Positions 34,372 through 41,817 of a DNA stretch of 64,000 nucleotides are shown in pieces. Made by a program: the position numbers and the translations under genes. The first letter of the stretch is position 1; every line of letters begins with the position of its first letter. The notes beneath the pieces were generated by a model. That model did not search any database. It was given only the letters and a program-made list of their open reading frames with translations, and was not told the DNA's origin. The DNA comes from Arthrobacter sp. ISL-85 (GTDB lineage Bacteria; Actinomycetota; Actinomycetes; Actinomycetales; Micrococcaceae): assembly GCF_018613675.1 (NCBI RefSeq), contig NZ_JAGGPQ010000026.1, positions 87,209 through 151,208 of the forward strand, read 5' to 3'.

Positions 34372-35226
34372 CTAGGCGGTGCGGGCCAGGGGCGGGGGCG
34401 CAATCGGCAGTAGCGCGGTTCCTGCACCGATGGTGTCCGCGGACAGTTCCCAAACCCGGCGCAGGGCGCAGAACTTCCACCAGTGATGCTTAAGGACTTC
34501 GGGGTTGGCGCGGACGGGGCGGACCTCCGTCTCGCCAATAGCCACGGCCAGCAGGACCGGGTCTTCCCCGTACTTCCAGGGCTCCCAGGTTCCAGCCTCC
34601 GGATCCACGAGGCTCTCTTCCGCCTTCATGCCGGCCACCAGCTGCATCACCACTTTGTCATCCAGGGGTTTGACCTGTCCGTCCCGCGTGGTGCCCTTGG
34701 TCTTGTAATCGATAAGGCAGATGCGTCCATTGATCCTTGCCACGAGGTCAAGGGTTCCGGCGTACCCCACAGAGTGGTTCCAGACCGTGATCTCCGGGGC
34801 GATGGGCTCCACCTGGAAGAGTTCCCACCATTCGTCGAAACGAACGGCGAAGGCTTCCTCCCCGTTTGCAGCCAGCGCATCGCGGGCTTCCTTCATGGCA
34901 TGCGGCCGTCCGAGCGCACGCAGCGCCACCTGCTCGCAGTAGGTGTGGACGCGGTCCCCGCGCCGGGCGGCGTCGTCCCGATAGGCCTCGGCAGCCTTTG
35001 CCGCACGGTTGATGGCCTGCTTGATTTTGGCCGGGCTCCCCAGGCAGTCGGAGAGCAGCGGATCATTGGCCAGGCTGCTGGCACCCATGTAGCCGAACCA
35101 GCCGTCGAGGCCATGCGGCTGCTGGCCGATCACCGTAGTGATGGATGGGACCGAAAACTGCTCAGACGTCGATCGTGCGTACATCCGGCCGTATTCGGTG
35201 GCGTGGGCGAGAAGCGGATCAGTCAT
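34372..35226 (-). CDS. PD-(D/E)XK-like nuclease domain protein
   Basis: A 284-aa soluble protein. Residues about 170-195 read VGYAGTLDLVARINGRICL then IDYKTKG, the D-(x)n-D/E-x-K core of RecB/Cas4-like PD-(D/E)XK nucleases. An N-terminal helical part follows MTDPLLAHATEYGRMYA. The start is ATG 35226 with AAAGAG upstream; the open frame continues through the tRNA-Val gene but that part is not coding. Role is probably DNA repair or recombination, unproven. It follows the tRNA-Val terminator and is not coupled to def. Confidence 0.7.
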   Translation of the reverse strand: MTDPLLAHATEYGRMYARSTSEQFSVPSITTVIGQQPHGLDGWFGYMGASSLANDPLLSDCLGSPAKIKQAINRAAKAAEAYRDDAARRGDRVHTYCEQVALRALGRPHAMKEARDALAANGEEAFAVRFDEWWELFQVEPIAPEITVWNHSVGYAGTLDLVARINGRICLIDYKTKGTTRDGQVKPLDDKVVMQLVAGMKAEESLVDPEAGTWEPWKYGEDPVLLAVAIGETEVRPVRANPEVLKHHWWKFCALRRVWELSADTIGAGTALLPIAPPPLARTA

Positions 35227-35286
35227 ACAAAAGACTCTTTCACAGGGGGCCGACAAAATCTCCGGCGGCAGGAGCCGCACGCAAAA

Positions 35287-35325
35287 GAGGTCCGTTTCCG
35301 CTGCTGATGAGCGGAAACGGACCTC
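35287..35325 (-). terminator. Terminator after tRNA-Val(CAC)
   Basis: A perfect 16-bp stem (35287-35302 with 35310-35325) with a 7-base loop. On the minus strand it begins six bases after the tRNA 3' end and is followed by TTTTGC. Confidence 0.9.
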
Positions 35326-35330
35326 TGCGG

Positions 35331-35402
35331 TGGGCGATACTGGGTTCGAACCAGTGACCTCTTCGGTGTGAACGAAGCGCGCTACCACTGCGCCAATCGC
35401 CC
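35331..35402 (-). tRNA. tRNA-Val (anticodon CAC)
   Basis: Minus-strand cloverleaf: acceptor GGGCGAT/ATCGCCC with discriminator A, anticodon stem CTTCG/CGAAG around TTCACAC (anticodon CAC), T arm CTGGTTCGAACCCAG. Outside the anticodon arm and one or two bases it matches the two tRNA-Val(GAC) genes on the other strand, so they share a recent ancestor. Confidence 0.96.
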
Positions 35403-35727
35403 CGATGCATTTGAATGCTAGCCCACCTCTGCCCCAATTCAAAAATCAGCGGTGCCGCCCTGAAGTCGGGGCCGGCGCCGCGCTATCCCCCGCCCGCAAA
35501 CAGGCCGGAGCACCACAGCGGACAGCACCAGACCTGCATCGAGGCCTTGACCCCGCCCAAAATTACACGCCTGTAACTTCCAGGATCCGCAGAATCCCGC
35601 GGTTGTACGGGGGACGTTACCCCGGGGCGCCCGGGCGATTTGGAGTTTCCCCGAACCTCCTATATTGTTTTTACTCGTTGGAACGCGAGGAAATGCCGGA
35701 AACGGCAGGGATTCAAGCCTCCAAAAT
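35403..35727 (+). promoter_or_regulatory. Intergenic region with probable promoter of the tRNA cluster
   Basis: About 325 bases between divergent tRNA genes with no coding potential I can support. TTGGAG (35640-35645) and TATTGT (35663-35668), 17 bases apart, form a plausible promoter for the plus-strand tRNA cluster beginning at 35728. The region must also contain the minus-strand promoter of tRNA-Val(CAC). Confidence 0.5.
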
Positions 35728-35800
<73 letters not shown>

Positions 35801-35848
35801 CGCAGGACACTGTCAGAGCAAATATTCTTCGGAATTGACGCTTACACG

Positions 35849-35919
35849 GTGGGTTGGCCGAGAGGCGAGGCAGCGGCCTGCAAAGCCGTATACACGGGTT
35901 CGAATCCCGTACCCACCTC
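35849..35919 (+). tRNA. tRNA-Cys (anticodon GCA)
   Basis: 71-base cloverleaf with acceptor GGTGGGT/ACCCACC, discriminator T, anticodon loop CTGCAAA (anticodon GCA), and T arm CGGGTTCGAATCCCG. Second gene of the cluster and the only one not duplicated. Confidence 0.96.
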
Positions 35920-35955
35920 GGTGAAAACCATGGTTTCCGGACTTCCGGATGCAAT

Positions 35956-36027
35956 GGGCGATTGGCGCAGCGGTAGCGCGCTTCCCTGACACGGAAGAGG
36001 TCACTGGTTCGATCCCAGTATCGCCCA
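35956..36027 (+). tRNA. tRNA-Val (anticodon GAC), copy 1
   Basis: 72-base cloverleaf: acceptor GGGCGAT/ATCGCCC, discriminator A, anticodon stem CTTCC/GGAAG around CTGACAC (anticodon GAC). Identical to the copy at 36191. Confidence 0.97.
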
Positions 36028-36084
36028 CTCGGCAAGGCGGCTTGCCGGCAGTACCACCGGTTATCCCGGGACAATCTGCACAAT

Positions 36085-36157
<73 letters not shown>

Positions 36158-36190
36158 CTCTTATATCCCATATGCCGGTCTTCCGGTCCC

Positions 36191-36262
36191 GGGCGATTGG
36201 CGCAGCGGTAGCGCGCTTCCCTGACACGGAAGAGGTCACTGGTTCGATCCCAGTATCGCCCA
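36191..36262 (+). tRNA. tRNA-Val (anticodon GAC), copy 2
   Basis: Base-for-base copy of the tRNA-Val at 35956-36027; last tRNA of the cluster, followed at once by a terminator. Confidence 0.97.
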
Positions 36263-36267
36263 CCATG

Positions 36268-36294
36268 AAAAGCAGCTCCCCGGAGCTGCTTTTG
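36268..36294 (+). terminator. Terminator of the tRNA cluster
   Basis: Stem AGCAGCTC / GAGCTGCT (36271-36278, 36283-36290) with a CCCG loop, flanked by AAAA upstream and TTTTG downstream. Confidence 0.88.
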
Positions 36295-36408
36295 TCGTTT
36301 CGACGCATCCGCTGCAGGCGAACGCGATTCCCTTGGCACCTCTTCCGCGCCCCGATAAGATCGAATGCGCGAGGAGCGATCTGGCTCCGCGATAGAAGGG
36401 AGGTGCCC

Positions 36409-36672
36409 GTGGGTTTGATTGACGATCTAAAGGGCAAGGCTCAGGGTCTCATCCGCGGCAACGAGCAGGCCATCAAGGACGGCATCACCAAGGCCGGCGA
36501 TTTCGTCGACACCAAGACCGGCGGCAAGTACGCGGGCCATGTCGACAAGATCCAGGATGGCGCTTCCAAGCTCGTTGACCAGAACGGAACCCCGGGCCAG
36601 GCACCTGCCGCCGGACAAGTTCCCCCGGCAGCTCCTGGAAATCCGGTTCCACCGGTAGACAGGGCTCCGTAA
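36409..36672 (+). CDS. MT0933-like antitoxin family protein
   Basis: An 87-aa protein starting at GTG 36409 with GGGAGG six bases upstream. The first 55 residues (MGLIDDLKGKAQGLIRGNEQ, then ITKAGDFVDTKTGGKYAGHV) match the small MT0933/Rv0909-like family, named antitoxins in Mycobacterium; the C-terminus is Pro/Gly/Ala-rich (GQVPPAAPGNPVPP). No partner toxin gene adjoins it, so an antitoxin role here is doubtful. It is monocistronic, between two terminators. Confidence 0.75.
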   Translation: MGLIDDLKGKAQGLIRGNEQAIKDGITKAGDFVDTKTGGKYAGHVDKIQDGASKLVDQNGTPGQAPAAGQVPPAAPGNPVPPVDRAP

Positions 36673-36710
36673 AAGGATTTGGCCAAGGCGTTGCCCTAGC
36701 ACGTCAACGG

Positions 36711-36748
36711 GGCGCGGGTCCCGCCGCGAGGCGGTGCCCGCGCCTTTG
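36711..36748 (+). terminator. Terminator after the MT0933-like gene
   Basis: Long GC stem: GGCGCGGG-x2-CCGCC, loop GCGA, GGCGG-x2-CCCGCGCC, followed by TTTGGCGTTT. A second small hairpin, ACCCGCCTT/AAGGCGGGT, lies at about 36769-36790 without a U-run. Confidence 0.8.
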
Positions 36749-36854
36749 GCGTTTAAAGCCGGGTGGACCCGCCTTGGGTAAGGCGGGTTCGCCGCTGGCC
36801 CGGCCGATCCGCTCCAATTCCCGCTTCATCATGCCCCACCGGTAACCTGCGGAT

Positions 36855-38087
36855 ATGCCCAAGTCCCCCGCACCTTCCACCACCCAGCATGCCGCCCGTT
36901 TCCAGATGGATTCCCGTCCGGTAGTGGCGGGGATCGTCACCGCGTTGGTGGGCTTTACCTCATCGTTTGCCGTCGTCCTGGCCGGGCTCACTGCTGTGGG
37001 GGCCAACCCTGCCCAGGCGGCGTCCGGCCTGCTCGCACTGACGCTCGCTGTCGGCCTTGGTGTCCTGCTCCTTGCGTGGCGTTCCAGGGTCCCGGTGACC
37101 CTGGCCTGGTCCACGCCCGGCGCGGCGCTGCTTGCGGCGTCAGGAGTGCCCGACGGCGGGTGGCCGGCCGCCGTCGGGGCCTTCGTTGCCGCCGGGCTGC
37201 TGTTGGCCCTGACTGGCCTGGTGCCGGCGCTTGGCAGGGTGATGGCGCGCATCCCCTCCTCCCTGGCCCAGGCGATGCTTGCCGGGGTCCTGCTCCAGCT
37301 TTGCCTGGCCCCTTTCAAGGCCGTGGGCACCGTGCCTGTATTCGTGGCGCCGGTGATTCTCTGCTGGCTGGTCATGATGAAGTTCGCTCCGCGCTGGGCC
37401 GTTCCCGGCGCCTTGCTCACGGCCCTGGCCGTGATCGGCATTTCCCTGGCCTCCGGCGTGCCGTCGGCGGACCCCGGAACCATGCTGCCTGCACTGGCGT
37501 GGACCACGCCCACCTTCAGCCTGCAAGCTATGGCAGGGATTGCCCTCCCGTTGTTCGTGGTGACCATGGCCTCGCAGAACGTGCCGGGCGTAGCGGTGCT
37601 GCGTTCCTTCGGATACCACACGCCGTGGCGGCCGGCCATGCTGGTCACGGGAGCGGGAACTGTCGCGGCGGCGCCGTTTGGCGGCCACGCCATCAACCTG
37701 GCAGCGCTGAGCGCAGCCCTGGCTGCCGGTGAGGAAGCGGGGGCGGACCGAAGCAGGCGGTGGATCGCCGGCTTTACGTCCGGGCTGGCCTACCTGGTGT
37801 TGGCCGCCTTTTCCACGGCATTGGTCTCCCTGGTGAACCAGGCGCCGGCAGGAATGCTGGAAACCGTGGCGGGGTTGGCCCTGCTGGGGACGCTGGCTTC
37901 AGCAGTCTCCGCTGCACTGGCGGACCCGGAAGACCGCATTGCCCCCTCCGTCACCTTTTTGATGGCGGCTTCGGGCCTGGCTTTCGCCGGAATCGGTTCC
38001 GCTTTCTGGGCGCTCCTTGCCGGGCTGGCAGTCCGGTTGGTGTTGCAGCCCCGGCCCGGCCTCCGGGTGGGGAAGAAGTCCGCCTAG
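36855..38087 (+). CDS. benE: BenE-family benzoate/H+ symporter-like transporter
   Basis: A 410-aa integral membrane protein with about 12 hydrophobic segments across its whole length, of the BenE family (benzoate import by proton symport). Family-typical stretches are PVTLAWSTPGAALLA near 80 and APFGGHAINLAALSAA near 275. No benzoate catabolic genes are nearby, so the substrate is not settled. It is convergent with zapE and the two stop codons share the bases CTAG at 38084-38087. Confidence 0.85.
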   Translation: MPKSPAPSTTQHAARFQMDSRPVVAGIVTALVGFTSSFAVVLAGLTAVGANPAQAASGLLALTLAVGLGVLLLAWRSRVPVTLAWSTPGAALLAASGVPDGGWPAAVGAFVAAGLLLALTGLVPALGRVMARIPSSLAQAMLAGVLLQLCLAPFKAVGTVPVFVAPVILCWLVMMKFAPRWAVPGALLTALAVIGISLASGVPSADPGTMLPALAWTTPTFSLQAMAGIALPLFVVTMASQNVPGVAVLRSFGYHTPWRPAMLVTGAGTVAAAPFGGHAINLAALSAALAAGEEAGADRSRRWIAGFTSGLAYLVLAAFSTALVSLVNQAPAGMLETVAGLALLGTLASAVSAALADPEDRIAPSVTFLMAASGLAFAGIGSAFWALLAGLAVRLVLQPRPGLRVGKKSA

Positions 38088-39121
38088 GAAGGTTCGTGGT
38101 TCTGGCCTTCGCGGGCCAGCGCCGTGAGCCGGGAGACCGCGCGGAAGTACTTCTTCATGTACCCGCCGGTCATCATTTCCTCCGTGAACAGCTTGTCGAA
38201 CGGAACACCGCTGGCCAGGATGGGCACGTCCTTGTCGTACAGCCGGTCCGCGAGGACCACGAAGCGCAGCGCCACGGCCTGCTCCGTGATGGTTTCGACG
38301 TTGCGCCACACCACGCCGTCCACGCCCGCTATCAGTTGGCGGTAGCGGCTGGGGTGTACGCCGGCGAGGTGGTGGATGAGGGTGGAGAACTCGTCCTGGG
38401 CCACGGTCTTGCCGTCGAATTCGGCCTTCATGTGCGCGTTGAGTTCGCTGTTCTTCAGCGGTGCCGGTGCGGCGGGGAGGCCACGGTGCCGGAAGTCCTC
38501 GCCGTCGATGCGGATCACGTCGAACTGGTCTGCCAGGACCTGGATTTCGCGCTGGAAGTCTACGGCGGCGAAACGGCCGTCCCCCAGGGAGCCGGGCAAC
38601 GTGTTGGATGTGGCGGCAAGCTTGACCCCGGCGTCGGCCAGCTCCCGCATGAGCCGGGACATCAGGACCGTGTCGCCCGGATCGTCCAGTTCGAATTCGT
38701 CAATGCAGACCAGCTGGTAACCGCTCAGGGCGTCTACGGTCTTGCGGAAGGACAGTGCGCCCACAAGGTTGGTGTACTCCACGAAGGTGCCGAAAGCCTT
38801 GGGGCCAGGCGCTGCGTGCCACAGGGATGCGAGCAGGTGGGTCTTGCCCACGCCGAAACCGCCGTCCAGGTAAATGCCCGCCCTGGATTCGTCCTTCTTG
38901 CCGAACAGCTTCTTGAAAAGCCCGCCCCCGTTACCCGACCCAACGCCGTCGGCAAATCCCTCCAGTGCACGCACGGCGGCGGCCTGGCTGGGCTGCTTGG
39001 GGTCCGGGCGGTAGCTCGAAAAGGAAACCTCCCCAAACCGCGGTGACGGGTAGAACCCCTTGAGGAGTTCGTCCACCGAGACTGCCGGAGTGCGGGCGGC
39101 AAGCTGTTCGATCTGTACCAA
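38084..39121 (-). CDS. zapE: Cell division protein ZapE (AFG1-like ATPase)
   Basis: P-loop ATPase of the AFG1/ZapE family, which in E. coli interacts with FtsZ at the division ring. The 345-aa protein contains the Walker A GGFGVGKTHLL near 105, Walker B VCIDEFELDDPGD near 155 and the sensor ATSNTLP. It begins with the family opening PRFGEVSFSSYRP after about 35 residues. TTG at 39121 is the likeliest start because the sequence upstream loses homology; the ribosome binding site is poor (GGACC). Confidence 0.88.
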   Translation of the reverse strand: MVQIEQLAARTPAVSVDELLKGFYPSPRFGEVSFSSYRPDPKQPSQAAAVRALEGFADGVGSGNGGGLFKKLFGKKDESRAGIYLDGGFGVGKTHLLASLWHAAPGPKAFGTFVEYTNLVGALSFRKTVDALSGYQLVCIDEFELDDPGDTVLMSRLMRELADAGVKLAATSNTLPGSLGDGRFAAVDFQREIQVLADQFDVIRIDGEDFRHRGLPAAPAPLKNSELNAHMKAEFDGKTVAQDEFSTLIHHLAGVHPSRYRQLIAGVDGVVWRNVETITEQAVALRFVVLADRLYDKDVPILASGVPFDKLFTEEMMTGGYMKKYFRAVSRLTALAREGQNHEPS

Positions 39122-39322
39122 GGTGGTCCGTTCTGCTGGTGGTTGGTCCCCAGAAAGGATACCGGCAATGCGGACCGTACCCGGGCGGGACGCCGTCCAG
39201 CCGCCCCGCGGCGTGACGAAGGCAACATTTCGCCCTATTAACGGAATACGGACAACCCCACGGGCGCTGGCTAGGGTGGGAACAGGTTCCAATTCCCGCT
39301 CTCTTTACTGAAAGGCCAAGCC

Positions 39323-40246
39323 ATGCCCTACCCGGTTGAACAGAATGAGAAGTTCGCAGCCTACGCCCACCCGGAGCGACTCGTGTCCACCGAGTGGCTC
39401 GCGGCCGCCATCGAAAACGGCGCAGTGGCAAACGGCAGCCTCATCGCGGTGGAGTCCGACGAGGACGTGCTCCTGTACGAAACCGGCCACATCCCGGGTG
39501 CCGTGAAAGTCGACTGGCACACGGACCTGAACGACGACGTCACCCGCGACTACGTTGACGGTGCCGCGTTTGCTGAACTCGCGGCGTCGAAAGGCATCTC
39601 CCGCGACAGCACCGTGGTCATCTACGGTGACAAGTCCAACTGGTGGGCCGCCTACGCCCTCTGGGTCTTCACGCTCTTCGGACACCAGGACGTCCGGCTG
39701 CTGGATGGCGGCCGGGACAAGTGGGTCGCCGAAGGTCGCGAACTGACCAAGGACCGGCCCGCCCCCGTTCCCGGAAACTACCCGGTCGTGGAGCGCGACG
39801 ACGCCCCCATCCGCGCCTTCAAGGACGACGTCCTGGCGCACCTGGGCAAGCCGCTCATCGATGTCCGCTCTTCCGAGGAGTACACCGGCCAGCGCACCCA
39901 CATGCCGGCCTACCCGGAAGAGGGCGCCCTGCGCGGCGGCCACATCCCCACCGCAGCTTCCATTCCGTGGGCCCGTGCCGCCGCCGAGGACGGAACGTTC
40001 CGCAGCAGGGAGGAACTGGAAGCCATCTACCTGGGCGAGGCCGGACTGGCCGAGGGCGACGACGTCGTGGCGTACTGCCGCATCGGCGAACGGTCCAGCC
40101 ACACCTGGTTCGCCCTCAAGTACCTCCTGGGCTTTGAGACCGTCCGCAACTATGACGGATCCTGGACCGAGTGGGGCAACGCCGTGCGCGTCCCGATCGT
40201 CAAGGGCGCCGAGCGCGGTTCCGTGCCCGTCGCCGTCGGAGCGTAA
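39323..40246 (+). CDS. sseA: Thiosulfate sulfurtransferase (two-domain rhodanese)
   Basis: Transfers sulphur from thiosulfate to cyanide or another acceptor through a cysteine persulfide. The 307-aa protein has two rhodanese domains: the first (about 20-150) is inactive, with D103 where the cysteine would be (VIYGDKSNWW), and the second (about 170-295) has catalytic Cys252 in AYCRIGERS. It is the first gene of a run with sufE and ybaK, which fits a role in delivering sulphur. Start ATG 39323 with GAAAGG upstream. Confidence 0.93.
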   Translation: MPYPVEQNEKFAAYAHPERLVSTEWLAAAIENGAVANGSLIAVESDEDVLLYETGHIPGAVKVDWHTDLNDDVTRDYVDGAAFAELAASKGISRDSTVVIYGDKSNWWAAYALWVFTLFGHQDVRLLDGGRDKWVAEGRELTKDRPAPVPGNYPVVERDDAPIRAFKDDVLAHLGKPLIDVRSSEEYTGQRTHMPAYPEEGALRGGHIPTAASIPWARAAAEDGTFRSREELEAIYLGEAGLAEGDDVVAYCRIGERSSHTWFALKYLLGFETVRNYDGSWTEWGNAVRVPIVKGAERGSVPVAVGA

Positions 40247-40274
40247 CCAGGCTCCCCCGCGTAGACTTGGACCG

Positions 40275-40727
40275 ATGACTACTCAAGCTTTGCCTTCCGC
40301 CCTGGCGGCAATCGTGGACGATTTCCAGGCCCTGTCCGAACCCGAGAGGCTGCAGCTGCTGCTGGAGTTCTCTGAAGGACTGCCGGAACTCCCGGACCGG
40401 CTCAAGGACCACCCGGAACTCCTCGAGCAGGTGGTGGAGTGCCAGTCGCCGCTGTTCCTCACCATTGAGACGGAGAATAACGACGCCGGCGCCGTCCGTT
40501 TGTTCTTCAAGGCACCTGCCGAGGCCCCAACTACGCGGGGATTCGCCGGCGTCCTGCACGAGGGCCTGGACGGCCTGTCGGCAGGGGAGATCCTGTCCGT
40601 GCCTGACGACATGCCGGAACTGCTGGGGCTCACGAGGGCCATCACGCCGCTGCGCATGCGCGGCATGACCGCCATGCTGGGCAGGATCAAGCGCAAGGTG
40701 GCTGCGGCGTCCCGAACCCAGGCCTGA
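40275..40727 (+). CDS. sufE: SufE-family cysteine desulfuration protein
   Basis: A 150-aa SufE-like protein that accepts persulfide sulphur from a cysteine desulfurase. It begins with a helix (LAAIVDDFQALSEPERLQLL) and has the acceptor Cys56 in VVECQSPLFL; the C-terminal part reads TPLRMRGMTAMLGRIKRK as in family members. It follows the rhodanese by 28 bases, suggesting the two cooperate in sulphur trafficking. Confidence 0.9.
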   Translation: MTTQALPSALAAIVDDFQALSEPERLQLLLEFSEGLPELPDRLKDHPELLEQVVECQSPLFLTIETENNDAGAVRLFFKAPAEAPTTRGFAGVLHEGLDGLSAGEILSVPDDMPELLGLTRAITPLRMRGMTAMLGRIKRKVAAASRTQA

Positions 40728-40736
40728 CGCGCATCG

Positions 40737-41282
40737 ATGGCGCGAAAAAACTCATCCCAGGGAACCCCGGCCACCGCGGCCTTGACCGCGGCCGGGGTTC
40801 CCTTTGTGCTGCATCCGTACACCCACGATCCCTCCGCCGCCAGCTATGGTGCCGAAGCTGCGGAAGCACTGGGCATCGATCCATCCCGCGTCTTCAAGAC
40901 GTTGATGGTGGAAGTGGAGGGCAGGCTCGCGGTAGGCATCGTTCCGGTCAGCGGCACCTTGGACCTGAAGGCCATGGCCGCCGCACTCGGCGCCAAGAAA
41001 GCTGCCATGGCCGATCCTGCTGCGGCCCAGCGCCGCACGGGTTATGTCCTGGGCGGTATCTCCCCGCTCGGCCAGCGCCAGCCCTCCCCCACGGTGCTGG
41101 ATTCCAGCGCCCTGGCCCTGGAAACCCTGCTCGTATCCGGGGGAAAGCGTGGCCTGGACATTGAGCTGGCCCCTGCCGACCTGGTCCGCCTGACGAACGC
41201 CGTCACGGCGCCCATCAGTTCCCTGGCGGCAGGCGAGCGTGCCGACAGGCGTTTGATCCGCCCGGAGCTCTGCCCGGAGTGA
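40737..41282 (+). CDS. ybaK: Cys-tRNA(Pro)/aminoacyl-tRNA deacylase YbaK/EbsC
   Basis: Hydrolyses mischarged aminoacyl-tRNA such as Cys-tRNA(Pro). The 181-aa protein holds the complete YbaK fold: VFKTLMVEVEGRLAVGIVPV with the catalytic Lys, LGAKKAAMADP, TGYVLGGISPLGQRQPSP, and DIELAPADLVRLTNA. The last 20 or so residues (GERADRRLIRPELCPE) do not belong to the family and are encoded by the strand opposite the truncated SDR gene, so its end has been rewritten by a rearrangement. The enzyme core is intact. Confidence 0.9.
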   Translation: MARKNSSQGTPATAALTAAGVPFVLHPYTHDPSAASYGAEAAEALGIDPSRVFKTLMVEVEGRLAVGIVPVSGTLDLKAMAAALGAKKAAMADPAAAQRRTGYVLGGISPLGQRQPSPTVLDSSALALETLLVSGGKRGLDIELAPADLVRLTNAVTAPISSLAAGERADRRLIRPELCPE

Positions 41283-41780
41283 TTCGTTGAAGCCGAAGGC
41301 GGCGAACTTGCTGGCGGAGTAGTCCGTCTGCCGGGCAACTCCCACCAGCCCGGCAGCGCTGGCAACGGTGACCATGGTGCCGCGCCCGCGCTGTGCCATG
41401 CCGCCGACGAAAGCGCGGGTGACCCAGTACAAGGCCATGACGTTGACATTCATGGTCCGTTCGATGGCTTCCTCCGTGGCGTCACTGAGTCGCTGGCCGC
41501 TGACCACCCCCGCGTTGTTGACCAGGACATCCACCGGCCCTGCCTCCGCCGCGGCAGCCTTGACGGCTTCCCGGTCCGTGACGTCCACGGCCCGGGCCTC
41601 GGCGTGCCCGCCGGCGGCCCGGATTTCGTCGCGCACCGCTGTGCCCCGTGCTGCGTCCATATCCCAGATCAGCACGCGGCTGCCGCGCCGGGCGGCGCCG
41701 ACCGCCAGGCGGCGGCCCAGCCCGTTTCCCCCTCCCGTGACCAACAGTGTTGCGCCGGAAAGCCGGGTTCCTTTAGCCAT
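40752..41780 (-). pseudogene. Truncated short-chain dehydrogenase fused antisense to ybaK
   Basis: Residues 1 to about 175 are a normal SDR: the NAD(P) motif VTGGGNGLGRR, NNAG near 88, the catalytic Ser in VASAAGLVG and YSASK (Tyr154, Lys158). After SLRAELRAD (about position 41255) homology stops and the frame continues 167 codons antisense to ybaK with arginine/glycine-rich nonsense. The C-terminal substrate-binding part expected of a roughly 275-aa SDR is missing. A deletion between two convergent genes explains both this and the odd ybaK tail. Probably inactive, though a stable chimera cannot be ruled out. It follows the aldehyde dehydrogenase by 37 bases. Confidence 0.75.
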
Positions 41781-41817
41781 CTCAGTTCTCCTCGGGTCGT
41801 GGCACAGGCTGTGGCAT

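Noticed and set aside
36409..36672. Toxin-antitoxin pair at the MT0933-like gene
   Set aside because: No adjacent toxin frame exists; the gene stands between two terminators.
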